A stretch of 64,000 nucleotides of DNA from Argyresthia goedartella (GCA_949825045.1 OX463818.1:31946906-32010905), one strand, 5' to 3'. Shown: positions 1 to 10,010, counted from the stretch's first letter. The notes: generated from the letters alone by a model not told the origin. Program-made: numbers and translations.

Positions 1-34
1 TACTCGACTTCAATCCGACATCCATTGCAGCTGT

Positions 35-520
35 GTGGATGAAAGCGAGCTTGTGGGTAGGCTTGCCGCGATGGAAGATTTAGCCCTCAACACATTTATG
101 CTAGGGATGAACAATAAATTCGCGCATATTGTTAGGTGCCGCAACCCCAAAACTCTGTCCGAAGCGATCACACATGCCATTGAAGAAGAGAAAATCTTCA
201 ATCTCTCTCGAGTGTCTCAACGAGCATCTTTACAATGCACTTTCTGTCAACAAACCGGACATTCCACTTCTGATTGTTTTAAAAAGAAAAGGCAATCTAA
301 TGGAGTTCATCATCTACACGCGATTAATTCGCCTCCGTCTCAGAGTACACATTCTTCATCAAAATTTGATAAAAATAACAGTTGTGCCTATTGTAAAAAG
401 GTAGGGCACATTATTACTGAGTGCTTTAAATTGAAACGAAAATACGTTGTATCATCGCCGTCTCCTCAAGCCAGTATCCACAATGCCCTTGAACACTCAG
501 TCGAAATCGAAACCCACTAA
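35..520 (+). pseudogene. gag: Gag C-terminal part with two CCHC zinc knuckles (Gypsy-alpha)
   Basis: This 161-residue frame is the C-terminal half of a Gypsy Gag nucleocapsid protein. Two zinc knuckles are visible: CTFCQQTGHSTSDC from about residue 68 and CAYCKKVGHIITEC from about residue 117. Upstream residues (about 1-60) have the helical capsid-end character typical of Gag. Zinc knuckles package element RNA in this family. The frame probably began before the window, so the ATG at 35 need not be the true start. The stop at 518-520 is followed by non-open sequence until the protease segment near 772. Confidence 0.75.
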
Positions 521-771
521 AATAGGTACCGGTCCCGTGTCTGCAGGAGCCTTATCCTACTATTGTAAAAGACACATTATCAAAAATAACTGCGCCTTTA
601 CTCCCTGAGTTTCTACCCAAGGCCGGTTCTACTAAGCCTCTACACAAAAATAAATTTACCCCCAAGACTAGCTCAAAAAAATCCAATGCTACGCCTTTAC
701 TCAAAAATTAGTTTTCCCTCAAGGCTAATTTTAATACTCTTTATGAGTCTAGGAATCTCTCCCCTCAAGAT

Positions 772-1160
772 AACTTGAGTTTTCCGGGGCCTTCCCCTAG
801 AGATTCTACATGTGAAGAAAGCACAGTTTATGCTGTTCTTAATCTCAATCCTAGGGTTTCGCTTCCTCACGTGTTTTCAAAGACGAGCATTTCTCAAAAA
901 CCTCTCTGTTTCTTAATCGATTCGGGTGCTTCAATTTCCATAATGAAATTCTCAAGTCTCCAAAAGCATTCCGATTTGGAACCTTGAACTATTAAAATTA
1001 AAGGTCTAAGTGACGATGATTCTCATGTAGAGTCTCTCGGGTCCCTTGAACTTGACTTATCCGACCGGTTCACTGAACAAATTATAGTAGCGCTGAATTT
1101 TAATGTCCATGCAATTAGTTGACTCTGTGCGCTTGCCATTCGATGGTATTCTCGGAAGTG
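772..1160 (+). pseudogene. Retropepsin-like protease fragment (Gypsy-alpha)
   Basis: An aspartic protease active-site motif, FLIDSGASISIM, lies near 910-945. The downstream region, in broken frames, still shows a protease C-terminal signature (LPFDGILGSE, about 1130-1160). A TGA at 985-987 and frame changes after it break the gene. Directly after the ILGS motif the same frame becomes RNase H sequence, so about 1160 is a deletion junction rather than the natural protease end. Confidence 0.65.
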
Positions 1161-1345
1161 AAGTCGGCGCAATTCTTTCTCAAGGAGAAATCGGCTACGG
1201 CGAACTGAAGGATAAAAAAATCTGAAGGATACTACTCTACTATAGAGAAAGAACTTCTAGCTATTCTTTTTCGGAATTAACATCTTCCGACCTTATCTCT
1301 ATGGATGTAGGTTCAAAATTGTTATTGACCACCGTCCCTAAAGGT
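1158..1345 (+). pseudogene. RNase H fragment fused to protease by deletion (Gypsy-alpha)
   Basis: The sequence reads VGAILSQGEIG in frame with the preceding protease end. After a stop and frame shift near 1220 come STIEKELLAIL and then FRPYLYG with an IDHRPL-like end. These are diagnostic blocks of Gypsy RNase H. The RT domain normally upstream is absent. The frame after 1220 is interrupted, so no protein would be made. Confidence 0.65.
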
Positions 1346-1531
1346 CCCTAGGTTACTAAATACATGCATGCATAGAGTAAAGCTAAGATAAAATTATTGC
1401 TGCATGTACTACCTAGTTATAGGAAATATTTGTATGCCCTGTGGCGAAACATAGTGATCTTTACCATAATATAATAACCTTATGTACCTATGTTTGACAA
1501 ATAAAATCATTTGATTTGATTTGATTTGGAA
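1346..1531 (+). repeat. 3' end of a truncated LINE with (TTTGA)n tail
   Basis: About 150 bases of non-coding sequence end in TTGACAAATAAAATCATTTG and then short TTTGA-type repeats near 1490-1530. A polyadenylation-like AATAAA followed by a simple-repeat tail is typical of a 5'-truncated insect LINE 3' UTR. No coding part remains, so the clade cannot be named. Confidence 0.45.
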
Positions 1532-1905
1532 TAAAACTACTATGAAATTGTTGTAAAAACAATTCCTATAAGTGCCTGGGTTCAAAAGTTATAAACAGAT
1601 TTATGAACGTATACATTGTGTCCCCGACCTACCTTAAAATTCTAACTAGTAGAAGCAAACCGTGTCCTGAGTCATTGTACTGAGCGTCAGTCATTGACCT
1701 TCGCCCCACTCTGGCCTACCGCTCGCTGCCAGGACTTATTTGCTTGCTAAGGGCGCCCGCGCTGCTACGCCACCGGTGCTGTGACGTCACGCGTAGGCAA
1801 CTGCTACGCTCGCATCTCGACCCTAAAAATAGCTTAAGTGCTACGAAGTTGCAAATATTCCACTTTGGTGCATAGTGCAGGAAATGTCAAACTAAGGCAG
1901 TCACA

Positions 1906-2572
1906 ATGAACTGTTAATTTTGCCGTAAACAGGTGATTCTAAGTGATCTGCTAAGGTGCGCCTAATGCAAAAAAATACCATCACCAATGTTTGAATTTAT
2001 ATTCAAAAACATCAACATCAAAATATCCTACACTGTATCCTACAAAAAAGCAATGGAATTGTGAAAATTGCTCAGATGTTGACAAACAAACAATGAGCCG
2101 CGGGAAAAGTTTGAAGAAACAAACTCAAGCATTGAGCTCGCCGCTCAGTGTAGAAAAGTCGTCTTCTAGCATCATCAACCAAGTAACAAAACACTCGTCT
2201 TCTACTGAAATTAAGTCGCATATTCAAACACAGAGAAAATTCGACGTTTCTGACGGAGCATTAAAGCTTGACGTGGACTCAAGCTCAAGTTTTCTTGACA
2301 CAACAGCAAGAAGCCTGCCAAACGTACCATCAAATAATGATGCATTGGTGCAAACCCAGCAAGATCAAATAACAGCCTTAAATATCGAATTGAACAGTGG
2401 TCATGAGGAGATTATATCTCTCAATGAATATAATACCAAATTCAAGCAAGAAATTCACGACTTGTACAAGAAATTGTCTGTATTAATGAAAATCAGTACA
2501 GGTATTACAGCTTCGACTCCGAGACAAAATGAAAAAAAGAAGGCTGCTAGCACAATAAAAAAAAACAGATAA
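1906..2572 (+). pseudogene. LINE ORF1 with PHD-like zinc finger and coiled coil (LINE-E)
   Basis: The frame starts at the ATG at 1906. It shows a Cys-x2-Cys ... Cys-x2-Cys pattern interrupted by two in-frame stops, then needs a one-base frame change near 1978 to read YHHQCLNLYS and, further on, WNCENCSDVD. Together these make a Cys4-His-Cys3 PHD-type layout. From 1991 the frame stays open for 193 codons: a serine-rich linker, a heptad-like stretch (QDQITALNIELNSGHEEIIS and beyond, about residues 120-165) and a lysine-rich C-terminus. The likely role is RNA or chromatin binding in the LINE RNP, inferred from the family. It is inactive as it stands. Confidence 0.55.
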
Positions 2573-2998
2573 GTTTTGATGCTACAGAGACTCTCGGCAA
2601 ATCTGCTTCAAAGAATTATACGAAAAAGTTTCAGACATTATCCGAGCAGGGATACACTAATGATCGAGCCGAGCTTAGTGAACCGTACAAGTGTGAGCGC
2701 AACTCTATTCTATAAGGGTTCCTTTTTTACTTTATGTGAACTTAAACCAATTACTCCAAAAATGGGAACTATACCGTACTTTTTCTATAGGCAAGAACTA
2801 CTAATTATTAATAAACGACGAGAGAAGTTTTCTAAAGCACCAAAAAAGGGAACGATTCCGTTCTATTTACGAATGCGTCGAATAGGTGAAGTCCATCAAA
2901 GCTGATACCGAAAAAGCCCCGTCACGTATATACGAGTATGTATTTTATATATATTTATAGATATTTAATTTATTTATATGTATTTTATTATAGATTAG
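2573..2998 (+). other. Decayed sequence between LINE-E ORF1 and Gypsy-beta
   Basis: An open frame of 109 codons (2576-2905) shows no recognisable motif and is probably chance or decayed LINE sequence. The last 100 bases are very AT-rich. The ATTAG at 2994-2998 is the left copy of the Gypsy-beta target-site duplication. Confidence 0.4.
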
Positions 2999-3129
2999 TG
3001 TTAGATAGTTCAGTTACGGAGGTCGGAGCGCGAGACAGTAAGCAAACACGGTAGCTTATTAGACACTGATCGTTTATTCGCCTACCGGCATACATGCTAA
3101 GGTGGGGGGCATCTTGCTCATACATAACA
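2999..3129 (-). repeat. Gypsy-beta LTR (3' LTR on the minus strand)
   Basis: A 131-bp copy beginning TGTTAGATAG and ending CATACATAACA on the plus strand. It matches 7283-7414 with a few substitutions and a one-base length difference in the run of G near 3105. It has TG...CA termini. Confidence 0.85.
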
Positions 3130-3185
3130 ATCCTTCCCCTTTAATTACAAGAGTATTAAATCTAAGCTTATTCTAACTCTTAAAA

Positions 3186-3539
3186 CTATAACATTATTTT
3201 GCAATCAACTTTAGGTTTAATGCGTTTGGAAGGAGTTGTTTCCTGTACGTTGCCGGTTTCGGGATCGTCAGTTAAGGTGGCACGTCCCGCAGTTTTGAGG
3301 TCCTGCGCTGTGGCTACTGGAGACTCCGGAGTGGCAGGGGCGAGCGCCGGCGCAAGCGCACTCGATGACTCACTCACTTTCTCTCCGCGCGGCGGCGGCG
3401 GCGGCGGTGGCGGTACAGCGCTACTAGGTGCACTTTGCGCGCTGCAGCCGCGGTCAGTTTGGAGGCCACTGTCATGGTGCAGGTCAGGAATTATGTCGGG
3501 ATCCCAATCAGTACACGTCTCGTCTTGAGGTGTGGCCAT
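3186..3539 (-). pseudogene. Proline-rich C-terminal tail of Gypsy-beta Pol
   Basis: This 117-residue frame contains a run of eight prolines (residues about 44-51) and ends in a basic stretch (KRIKPKVDCKI) like the C-terminal tails of Gypsy integrases. It lies between the integrase core and the 3' LTR, where that tail is expected. The poly-proline run comes from a (GGC)n/(GGT)n microsatellite near 3390-3415. The opposite-strand frame over the same bases is a shadow. Confidence 0.45.
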
Positions 3540-3854
3540 GTTATTATCGTTAGACCTATAACATTTGATTTATGTGCCTCGTAACAACGTTGTTCAGGTC
3601 AGAAAGACTGATCTGGTACATTACATTACCTATCTTTTTTATATAATGCCTCTTATCCAAGTAAATTTGTGATTGTTCAAATACCTTTTCAGCCAAACGG
3701 TATCATTTGGTTTGTAATAATTTTTATTGCATTCTCCGCCATAACTCTTAGCCTGTAAGGGCTGATATCGCTCTACAGTTTGAACGAGGTAAGTGGAAGC
3801 AGATGATAACGGATAATCATCAGGAATGCAAATGTCTAATATTGTCCTGAGAGG
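3540..3854 (-). other. Decayed integrase C-terminal region (Gypsy-beta)
   Basis: There is no open frame. By position this stretch links the integrase core (3855-4151) to the proline-rich tail. Short readable blocks on the minus strand suggest a degraded integrase C-terminal domain. Nothing else is recognised. Confidence 0.35.
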
Positions 3855-4532
3855 CTAACCATATAATAACTCCGAAGGTGATTTTTCGGTGGTGCTATTT
3901 CTGTAGTCCAACAAAAATTTAAAAATTCGATCTTGTGTTATTTTCTTAGAACTACTAGTCAATATTATTAATTTTAGACCTCTCTTTGCTATTTTTACAA
4001 AACTCTTCGCTTGACCGTTACTTGCGGGGTTGTATAGCGGTGAAAAAATATGGTTAATGCCATTCAGGTTACAAAACTGTTGAAACTCATGTGAAGAAAA
4101 GGACGTGGCGTTGTCACTGACCAAAACCCTAGGTATGCCTACCCGCGACATAAGTTAATGTAAATTATCAATTACTGCTCTGGAACCATAGTTGTTCGTC
4201 AAAGGATAGCACTCCACCCATTTGGTGAATGCATCTACGACAATCAGAAACATTTGGTTGTTGAATGGGCCCAGGAAGACGAGATGAATTCTGTAGAACG
4301 GCGAAGGCGGGTAAGGCCACGGGGTGAGTGGTGCGCGGGGCAGGGAGGGAGTCAGCTGCGCGCACACACTGCACTGAGCGTCCAACTGTTCTATCGCGGC
4401 ATCTAGACCATGAAACCAGAAACGTGAACGTACTGCACTCTTCATTTTAACTATACCAAAGTGTGTGCTGTGCAGCTCGTCACACACACGTTTCTGTAAG
4501 GAGTTTGGAATGACTACTTTGAATCCTCGCAT
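3855..4532 (-). pseudogene. Integrase zinc and core domains (Gypsy-beta)
   Basis: The 4155-4532 frame carries the His2-Cys2 integrase zinc domain: H...H in ELHSTHFGIVKM and Cys-x2-Cys in CSVCAQ. It is followed by the start of the catalytic core (VVDAFTKWVECYPL). A frame break near 4153 separates it from 3855-4151, which holds the second catalytic aspartate (VLVSDNATSF). At the expected third position NGQAKSFVKIAKRGL has Ala-Lys where Val-Glu is usual, so the catalytic Glu appears lost. The protein would insert element cDNA; it is dead here. Confidence 0.75.
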
Positions 4533-5443
4533 TAGACAACCATTTTCGTAGGATAATTGCTGCCCACATAAAAAGAACGGTTTAATGCAACATTGAGTTT
4601 CGGATAGCTTTTTAGACCAACCATTTTGAATGTGCGAATCACATTCGATAACAATGAGTCATTGGTCTCATTTTGTAGTTCAGTCAGCGTGATCGGCAGA
4701 CTGCCGTCAACTCCAAAATGCACATAGGCGGCGCGGTCCTCGAGGTCACGTTCCTCATCAGGTGCGCTCTGCAATATACCTACCGCGTCAGATAACGCTA
4801 CTGTCGCCCGAGACAGGTAATTGGCGCTGTTATCAGCGCTGCGAACATATTGAATCTCATAATTATAGGCTGATAGAAAAATTGCATAACGTTGCAATCT
4901 GTTAGCAGAAATCTCTGGAATTCCCCGATGCGGACCGAAAATCGTTAATAATGGTTTGTGATCGGTTTTTAAGATAAACGGATCCGCCCTGCCATATAAA
5001 TACTGGTGGCATCGCCTAACTTCAAAGATGATGGCTGTAGCTTCTTTCTGAATTTGCGAGTATTTTTTTTTCAGCTACTGAAAGAGTTCTCGAACCATAA
5101 GAAATTGGTTTTTCAGAGCCATCTTTTTCAATTTGTGAGAGTATCGCGCTAAACCGGTGGGTGATGCGTCCACTGTTAATATTAACTTAGCATTCGGGTC
5201 AAAGTGAGTAAGCACTTCATCTGATGCAAGTAATTGTTTAATTTTAGTGAATGCTGACTCGTGGATCGCAGCCCACTCCCATTTCTTGTTTTTCTGCAGT
5301 AATTCGTATAAAGTAATTGAGGATGCATTACGTGCATAATTTCTGTAATCATGTATAAGTTGTGCAACATTCGTTTGTTTCGGAGTTTCCACTATATCTT
5401 TGACTTTATCAGGAGACTTTCTTACCGAGATAATTAATTTCAT
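4532..5443 (-). pseudogene. RNase H and connection region (Gypsy-beta)
   Basis: The frames at 5075-5443 and 4532-4897 cover the RT thumb/connection and RNase H. LILTVDASPTGL contains the first RNase H aspartate, and RSADNSANYLSRATV matches the end of the domain (usual form: DN.ADxLSR). Between them (4898-5074) the frame changes, but minus-strand blocks of the RNase H middle region are still readable. The 4532 stop overlaps the integrase start. Confidence 0.65.
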
Positions 5444-5837
5444 TTTGGAAGAATTTACTTTTATTTAATTGTAAGGTTAGACCGCTATCTTGTAATCTCT
5501 GCATGACTCCTATTAGCCTTTCTGTGTGATGTTGCTTATTAACTCCAGTGATGGCAACATCGTCCTGGAATTATGCAACACCTTCCAGACAGGAAAGCAC
5601 ACATTCCATGGCCCTCTGGAAGATCGCAGCGCCGCTAGAAAGACCAAACACTAATCTGGTGTATTTGAAAAGCCCGCGGTGTGTGTTTATGCATGTGTAT
5701 TCCTGAGATAGATCTTGGTCTGACAAACAAACCTGATTGTATGCTTGAGAAAGGTCGATTTGGCTGTACTGTTCTCCCCCATGTAATTTAGAAAAGAGTT
5801 CATCTACTATTGGTAAAGGGTATTTTTCAACTATTAA
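5444..5837 (-). pseudogene. Reverse transcriptase core, disrupted (Gypsy-beta)
   Basis: On the minus strand this stretch reads as the palm region of a Gypsy RT. The YxDD box is present as FQDD near 5556-5570, directly preceded by an in-frame stop. Several further stops keep it from appearing as one open frame. It links the RT N-terminus (5838-6566) to the connection region. Confidence 0.6.
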
Positions 5838-6566
5838 CTATTTGTTTAGCGAAACCGAATAATCCGCACAAATTCTAACCCCTCCATATTTCTTCAAAAC
5901 CAGCACGATAGGTGAGGCGTGTTCAGAATTATTGATTGGTTTCAATATACCTATACCTACAAGGCGATCAATCTCATCGTTGATTTTGTCCTTGAGTGAA
6001 AAAGCTACTTGCCTAGCTTTAAAAAACAGTGGATTGAAATCTGGTTTCAGATGCAGTTTGACGTCAAACTTGTTGAAACACCCTAATTTTCCTGAGAACA
6101 GATTAGGGAACCTGCCTGCCAAATCTCTCTCGATATCGTCACCTTGATCACAATATTTGATGGCCGGTGCTATCTCCAAATTAAACATGCGAATGAAATC
6201 TCTGCCTAGTAGGGACGGCCCGCCGTTGTGTACAATGTAGAAATCGAGTGTGTGTGTGTTATTGAGATATGTGAACGATAAGCGTGCAATACCTAAAGTT
6301 TCGATGCTACCGCCAGTGTAGTTAGTTAACTTTTTGTTGCTCGGTGACAAAACCACGCCATTAAAATTGTTCAGATAACAATTTTCAGAAATAGCACTAA
6401 CAGCGGAACCGCTGTCGATCTCAAATTCCAGAAAGATACCTGATATTTCCACCTTTTTGGTCATTGGTTTGCCTCTGACGCACTGAATATTATTTAATTG
6501 CTTACCGTCATCATCTACCTCCACATCGCAATCATCAACATAGTTGACCTTTGAAGATGAGCACAT
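5838..6566 (-). pseudogene. Protease plus RT N-terminus (Gypsy-beta)
   Basis: A 242-residue open frame. An aspartic protease motif (FEIDSGSAVSAI, about residues 49-60) and its C-terminal partner (SLLGRDFI, about 116-123) are followed by the RT entry blocks (EIDRLVGIGILKP and ASPIVLVLKK). A CCHC knuckle, CKKCGLRGHLRRMC, overlaps the start (about 6560-6600) and joins it to Gag. It is truncated by a stop at the position of the RT fingers. Confidence 0.75.
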
Positions 6567-6597
6567 ACGCCGTAAGTGACCTCTAAGGCCACATTTT

Positions 6598-7281
6598 TTA
6601 CACTTGTATTTTGAAAAACGACACTTGTTTTTTTCTTGAGATGCTGAACACGGCGCTGCTGCCGACGTCCTGGGCTACAGAGATGGTGGGTGCGACGCTC
6701 CTGGTCGCCTCTTCCGCCGCTTTACGTGCACAATGCACGCTTTCTGCCAGCTCCACGGCTTTGGCCAGTGTGAGCCCCCGGAGGTCCTGAGCGAACATCT
6801 TGTCACGCTCGTGTCCTGCTGCCATACCCATGTCGAATTTTTCTAGTAGGGCCTCTTCAAGATTCTTGAAATTGCAGTGTGCTGCGAGTCCACGAATCCT
6901 AGCAGCCCATTTTGTGTGAGTTTCACCAGGGCTCTGCACTGCAGAGTAGAAATGATAACGCTCGGCGAATCCACAACGTTTTGGTTCGAAGTGATGGTCC
7001 AAAATTTTTGTGATGACTTCAAATCCGAGGTCTTCTAACTTGCTTGGCAGTGCTAAATCACTTGCTAGTTTGTAGCTGGTCTCGCTGAGTGCACTGAGCG
7101 AGATGGCCCGCCTTTTTATGCCTGCTTCGTCCGAGTCCGACGTGATATCTTTCGCGATGAACCATTGTAACAGTCTCTGTTTGTAGCTTATCCAGTCATT
7201 TGTTTGATGGTCAAATGAAGAAATAATGCCAAACAGTGGTGAACTAGAAGACATTATTGCGTAGATCCGAGTCATCGCCAC
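6598..7281 (-). CDS. gag: Gag capsid region (Gypsy-beta)
   Basis: A 227-residue open frame immediately after the 5' LTR and primer site. The nominal start is close to the LTR (7281); the second in-frame ATG (MSSSSPLFGI, about 7254) is a better start because the first bases are primer-binding sequence. Helical blocks such as SYKQRLLQWFIAKDI and the ETHTKWAARIRGLAAHC stretch are typical of Gypsy Gag capsid. The frame ends just before the CCHC knuckle, which continues in another frame, so a break probably separates them. Confidence 0.65.
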   Translation of the reverse strand: MAMTRIYAIMSSSSPLFGIISSFDHQTNDWISYKQRLLQWFIAKDITSDSDEAGIKRRAISLSALSETSYKLASDLALPSKLEDLGFEVITKILDHHFEPKRCGFAERYHFYSAVQSPGETHTKWAARIRGLAAHCNFKNLEEALLEKFDMGMAAGHERDKMFAQDLRGLTLAKAVELAESVHCARKAAEEATRSVAPTISVAQDVGSSAVFSISRKKQVSFFKIQV

Positions 7282-7282
7282 G

Positions 7283-7414
7283 TGTTAGATAGTTCAGTTA
7301 CGGAGGTTGGAGCGCGAGACAGTAAGCAAACACTATATAGCTAATTACACACTGATCGTTTATTCGCCTACCGGCATACATGCTAAGGTGGGGGCATATT
7401 GCTCATACATAACA
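7283..7414 (-). repeat. Gypsy-beta LTR (5' LTR on the minus strand)
   Basis: A 132-bp partner of 2999-3129, beginning TGTTAGATAG and ending CATACATAACA on the plus strand. The bases just inside it read, on the minus strand, GTGGCGATGACTCGGATC, a TGG-type primer-binding site. The outer ATTAG at 7415-7419 completes the target-site duplication. Confidence 0.85.
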
Positions 7415-7660
7415 ATTAGATATTGTGCACTGCCTACCCTTAAATGATAATTTTACCTTTCATGCCTTGGTTTTCTGGAAGAAATCTCTTTTACAGATAA
7501 GCTCGTCTTTGTAGTTTTTTTATTTTATTTATTTATTTATTCAAAACAAATTATTAGTATTCTTAACATTACTTAAGTGGCATTGACAGGTTTAAGTGTG
7601 ACCACTGTCCCCCGCTTTTACCCTGTTTACATTTTAATCAAATATTTTATTCTATGAGCG
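7415..7660 (+). repeat. LINE 3' UTR remnant with stem-loop motif
   Basis: After the Gypsy-beta duplication comes non-coding sequence with CTGGAAGAAATCTCTTTTAC and GATAAGCTCGTCTTTGTA (about 7480-7515), then a T-rich and TTTA-repeat stretch (7517-7545). A close relative of the motif occurs at 12811-12850 in another LINE. It is probably the 3' end of the LINE that Gypsy-beta entered. No gene is seen. Confidence 0.4.
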
Positions 7661-8165
7661 AAATACTATGAGACGGTTTCACAGGCTATGGATATTCCCC
7701 GCGCGACAGGCAAGCCGCGATAGAATTTCACGGCTCGCCTGCTACGCTGCCACCGCCGCCGGGTCCCTCCGCCACCTGTGAAGCCGGTCCGTGTTTACAT
7801 TGTTGTAGGAAGTACTTTTTTAGGCTGCGAGGAGCACTACCGTCACCGCGTCTGACCTGGGGCTCGAGGGTGAGTCCAGGGTCTATCTCCGTGAGGCCCT
7901 CACTCCTGCTACCGCGCATCTGCTGTGGAAGGCCAAAACCGACCTTAAGATGGCCAACAAGTTTAAATAAGTGTGGTGCAAGCGTGGTGTAGTGCTTATA
8001 AAAAAAGATGATAGTGAAAAAGCCATTGTTGTGAAGTGTGTACAGGTGTGGAGAAATGGTCGCGCGACCGTGAGTAAACTTCGCCCTCTTTGTACTATGT
8101 CAAGCTATAATATAAATAATAATTAAAAGAGCTTGATACAGACAAAAGTATTTGTGAAGGAACCT
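7661..8165 (+). other. Probable 5' UTR of LINE-C
   Basis: A GC-rich stretch (about 7700-7930) without a credible protein lies directly upstream of LINE-C endonuclease sequence. A short minus-strand open frame (7728-7919) has no recognisable content. Position and composition suit a LINE 5' UTR or degraded ORF1. The boundary is not defined by any duplication that I can see. Confidence 0.35.
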
Positions 8166-8929
8166 TTAGGAATTGGAATGCATTTACCCAGTCCATTCCA
8201 TTTAATAATAATAGTATTTTAACCTTACATGTCAACATACGATGTTTATTAAAAAACTTCTCGCATTTGGAATATATTGTATCAGATAGCCGTATCAAAA
8301 TTGATCTCATAGTTTTAACTGAAGCTAACATAAAAAAACTGTAAATCCTTGTTTCAACTAGATAACTACACAATGTATGCAAACTTAAGACTACATAAAA
8401 AGGGTGGTGGTGTCATACTGTATGTACACAATAGCCTTAACTTCATTCAGACAGAACGGAATTCCTTGTACTTTGAATCTATTATGGGTGAAATTGTAAA
8501 TGGCGTTAACTACAAGTTAGGTATTTGTGCCATCTATAGACCGCCCGATAAAGACCAAAAACGATTTATTAGAGATATAAGCACTTATCTTAAGAAATAC
8601 TATACTCGCCAGGATCTTTTATTAATAGGTGACATAAATATCGACCTAAAGTTAGATTCACAAACAAAAACAAATTATATTAATGAAATGTGCATAGCTG
8701 GATTGGAATGTGGCATAAGCCAATACACCCGCGTTGAAAAAAAAGACGACCTAGTAACAAAGTCCTGTATAAATCACGTATTCACGCGAAGTTTGAAAGG
8801 ACGGTCAGAGCACCCAGGCGTAATTACACAATCATTAGCCGATCATTATATAACAGCTTGCGCCTTTGTGTGCGTGGAATCGTTGTCACGACCCCCACCA
8901 TGCGTTAAATACAAATTGGACAATGACCT
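8166..8929 (+). pseudogene. LINE-C ORF2, endonuclease domain (piece 1 of 3)
   Basis: The first part (about 8170-8345) reads as an APE-type endonuclease start (LTLHVNIRCLLKNF and IDLIVLTEANI). A frame change near 8345 leads to a 209-codon frame with GGGVILYVHNSL, AIYRPPDKD and LLIGDINIDLKL, the standard catalytic blocks, and then SLADHYITAC near its end. The protein nicks target DNA to prime reverse transcription. LINE sequence stops exactly where the mag-type LTR begins (8930). Matching downstream ORF2 sequence resumes near 21650. Confidence 0.65.
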
Positions 8930-9124
8930 TGTAGGGGTAACAGTTCTGACATGTCAGCATAACCGCGCGACGAGTTAGTCGTTCCGTGGACACGAACAGA
9001 GTAGCATACCTACTTATATATACCGTGTACGAATTCTGTGTACTTGAGATTAATTGTGTGATTGAGTTAAAAATAAACAATTTATATCAGTTTTATGAAG
9101 TGCTTTAATTATCAGTCCCCTAAA
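8930..9124 (+). repeat. 5' LTR of the mag-type element
   Basis: A 195-bp region from TGTAGGGGTAAC to CAGTCCCCTAAA. The ends form a short inverted repeat (TGTAGGGG with CCCCTAAA; one change from CCCCTACA). AATAAACA near 9071 could serve polyadenylation. No partner LTR is found in the window, so the limits rest on the termini and the adjoining primer site. Confidence 0.6.
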
Positions 9125-9140
9125 CTGGTGACCCACGACT
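9125..9140 (+). promoter_or_regulatory. Primer-binding site of the mag-type element
   Basis: CTGGTGACCCACGAC directly follows the LTR end. A TGG trinucleotide near the LTR border pairs with a tRNA 3' CCA. Mag-group elements usually have CTGGTGACCC here. The exact tRNA was not determined. Confidence 0.5.
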
Positions 9141-9196
9141 TTGGACAAAGTGAGAAGTGAATAACGCGAACGGACTCGGAACGACTCCCTGCTCAA

Positions 9197-10010
9197 GTGG
9201 AAATGACGCCGCCCGCAGGGAAAGCCAGAGGCAGCGAGGGAGTAAAGATGGAAGACACAACCAAGCTGGCCACGATATCCGTGTCGACGAGGGTTCCAGA
9301 GTTCTGGAAAGAGCGCCCACGACTCTGGTTTGCTCAGTTCGAGGCTATTGTAAGTCCTCAAAAGCAAGGGGACAAGTATAAGTACCAATTGGCTGTATCA
9401 AAACTGTGCCGAGACGCGCTTCAACAAGTCTCGGACATAGTTTTTATGCCACCAGCAACCGAGAAAGGCCCTCAAGGAGCGTTTATTGAAGGTTTATGAG
9501 GAGTCACCGGAAAGACAATTCCAACGCTTGGTAGGCGAGATGGAACTCGGTTCTCAAAAAACATCACAACTGCTACGCAAGATGAAAGACCTTGCGCGAA
9601 ATTGCCAAGCAGATGAAGAAACGGTACGTAGGCTATGGTTGGCGCGCCAACCAGCATCGGTCCGAGCGGTTTTGACAGTGAGCCAAGACCAGATGCTGGA
9701 AAACCTTGCAAATATAGCCGACAAGATAGTGGAAAATATGACGAGCTCGAGTGAAGTGGCATCGGTGAGTAGCAGTGTCTCCAGACAGATGTTTACAGTG
9801 AACGAGATAATGGCATCAGTTAATAAGTTGGCGCTGGAAGTAGCCGCTCTACGCGGCGAAGTGCAGAGCAATCCACGGCGTTTTGTGGAGACAAACAGAT
9901 CCATTTCGAGAGGCAGACCCACTTCGAGAGTCAGATCCACGACGCCTACGAGGACACCGGACAGCCCAGACTGGATGTGCCGGTTCCACTTCAGATACGA
10001 GGAGCCTTGA
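9197..10010 (+). pseudogene. gag: Gag of the mag-type element
   Basis: The first frame (9197-9499; the ATG at 9248, MEDTTKLATISV, is the more likely start) carries VPEFWKERPRLWFAQFEAIV, the signature of mag-type Gag. A frame change near 9480 moves to 9486-10010, which continues with YEESPERQFQRLVGEMELG and SQLLRKMKDLA. The C-terminus has WMCRFHFRYEE, a decayed form of the short Cys/His motif at the end of these Gags rather than a CCHC knuckle. It assembles element particles in the living family; one frameshift breaks it here. Confidence 0.7.

Larger units (their letters stand above)
1..1345 (+). mobile_element. Gypsy-type LTR retrotransposon remnant (Gypsy-alpha), RT deleted
   Basis: Gag zinc knuckles, an aspartic protease and an RNase H fragment follow one another in the usual Ty3/Gypsy order. 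No reverse transcriptase lies between protease and RNase H. The element runs off the left edge of the window, so its 5' LTR is not visible, and no integrase or 3' LTR is recognisable. Several stops and frame changes show that it is dead. The right end is placed where RNase H homology stops, and is uncertain by tens of bases. Confidence 0.75.
1532..2998 (+). mobile_element. LINE-E: CR1-like LINE 5' region with decayed PHD-finger ORF1
   Basis: A GC-richer leader (about 1640-1900, including a TGACGTCA motif near 1782) precedes an ORF1-like reading frame with a PHD-type zinc finger, a coiled coil and a basic tail. PHD fingers in ORF1 are known for CR1-like non-LTR retrotransposons. ORF2 is not recognisable here. 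The right end is interrupted by Gypsy-beta at 2999. The left boundary is a guess, placed after the preceding simple-repeat tail. Confidence 0.5.
2999..7414 (-). mobile_element. Gypsy-beta: Ty3/Gypsy LTR retrotransposon, full span but broken ORFs
   Basis: Two direct repeats of about 131 bp bound the element, and the 5-bp ATTAG occurs on both outer sides (2994-2998 and 7415-7419), proving insertion as a unit. On the minus strand the order is Gag, CCHC knuckle, protease, RT, RNase H, integrase and a proline-rich C-terminal tail. Every pol domain is in more than one frame. By eye the LTRs differ at roughly 6-8 positions, so it is not recent. Confidence 0.85.

Noticed and set aside
3199..3528. Glycine-rich plus-strand frame
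   Set aside because: It is antisense to the proline-rich Pol tail of Gypsy-beta and is generated by a GGC microsatellite.
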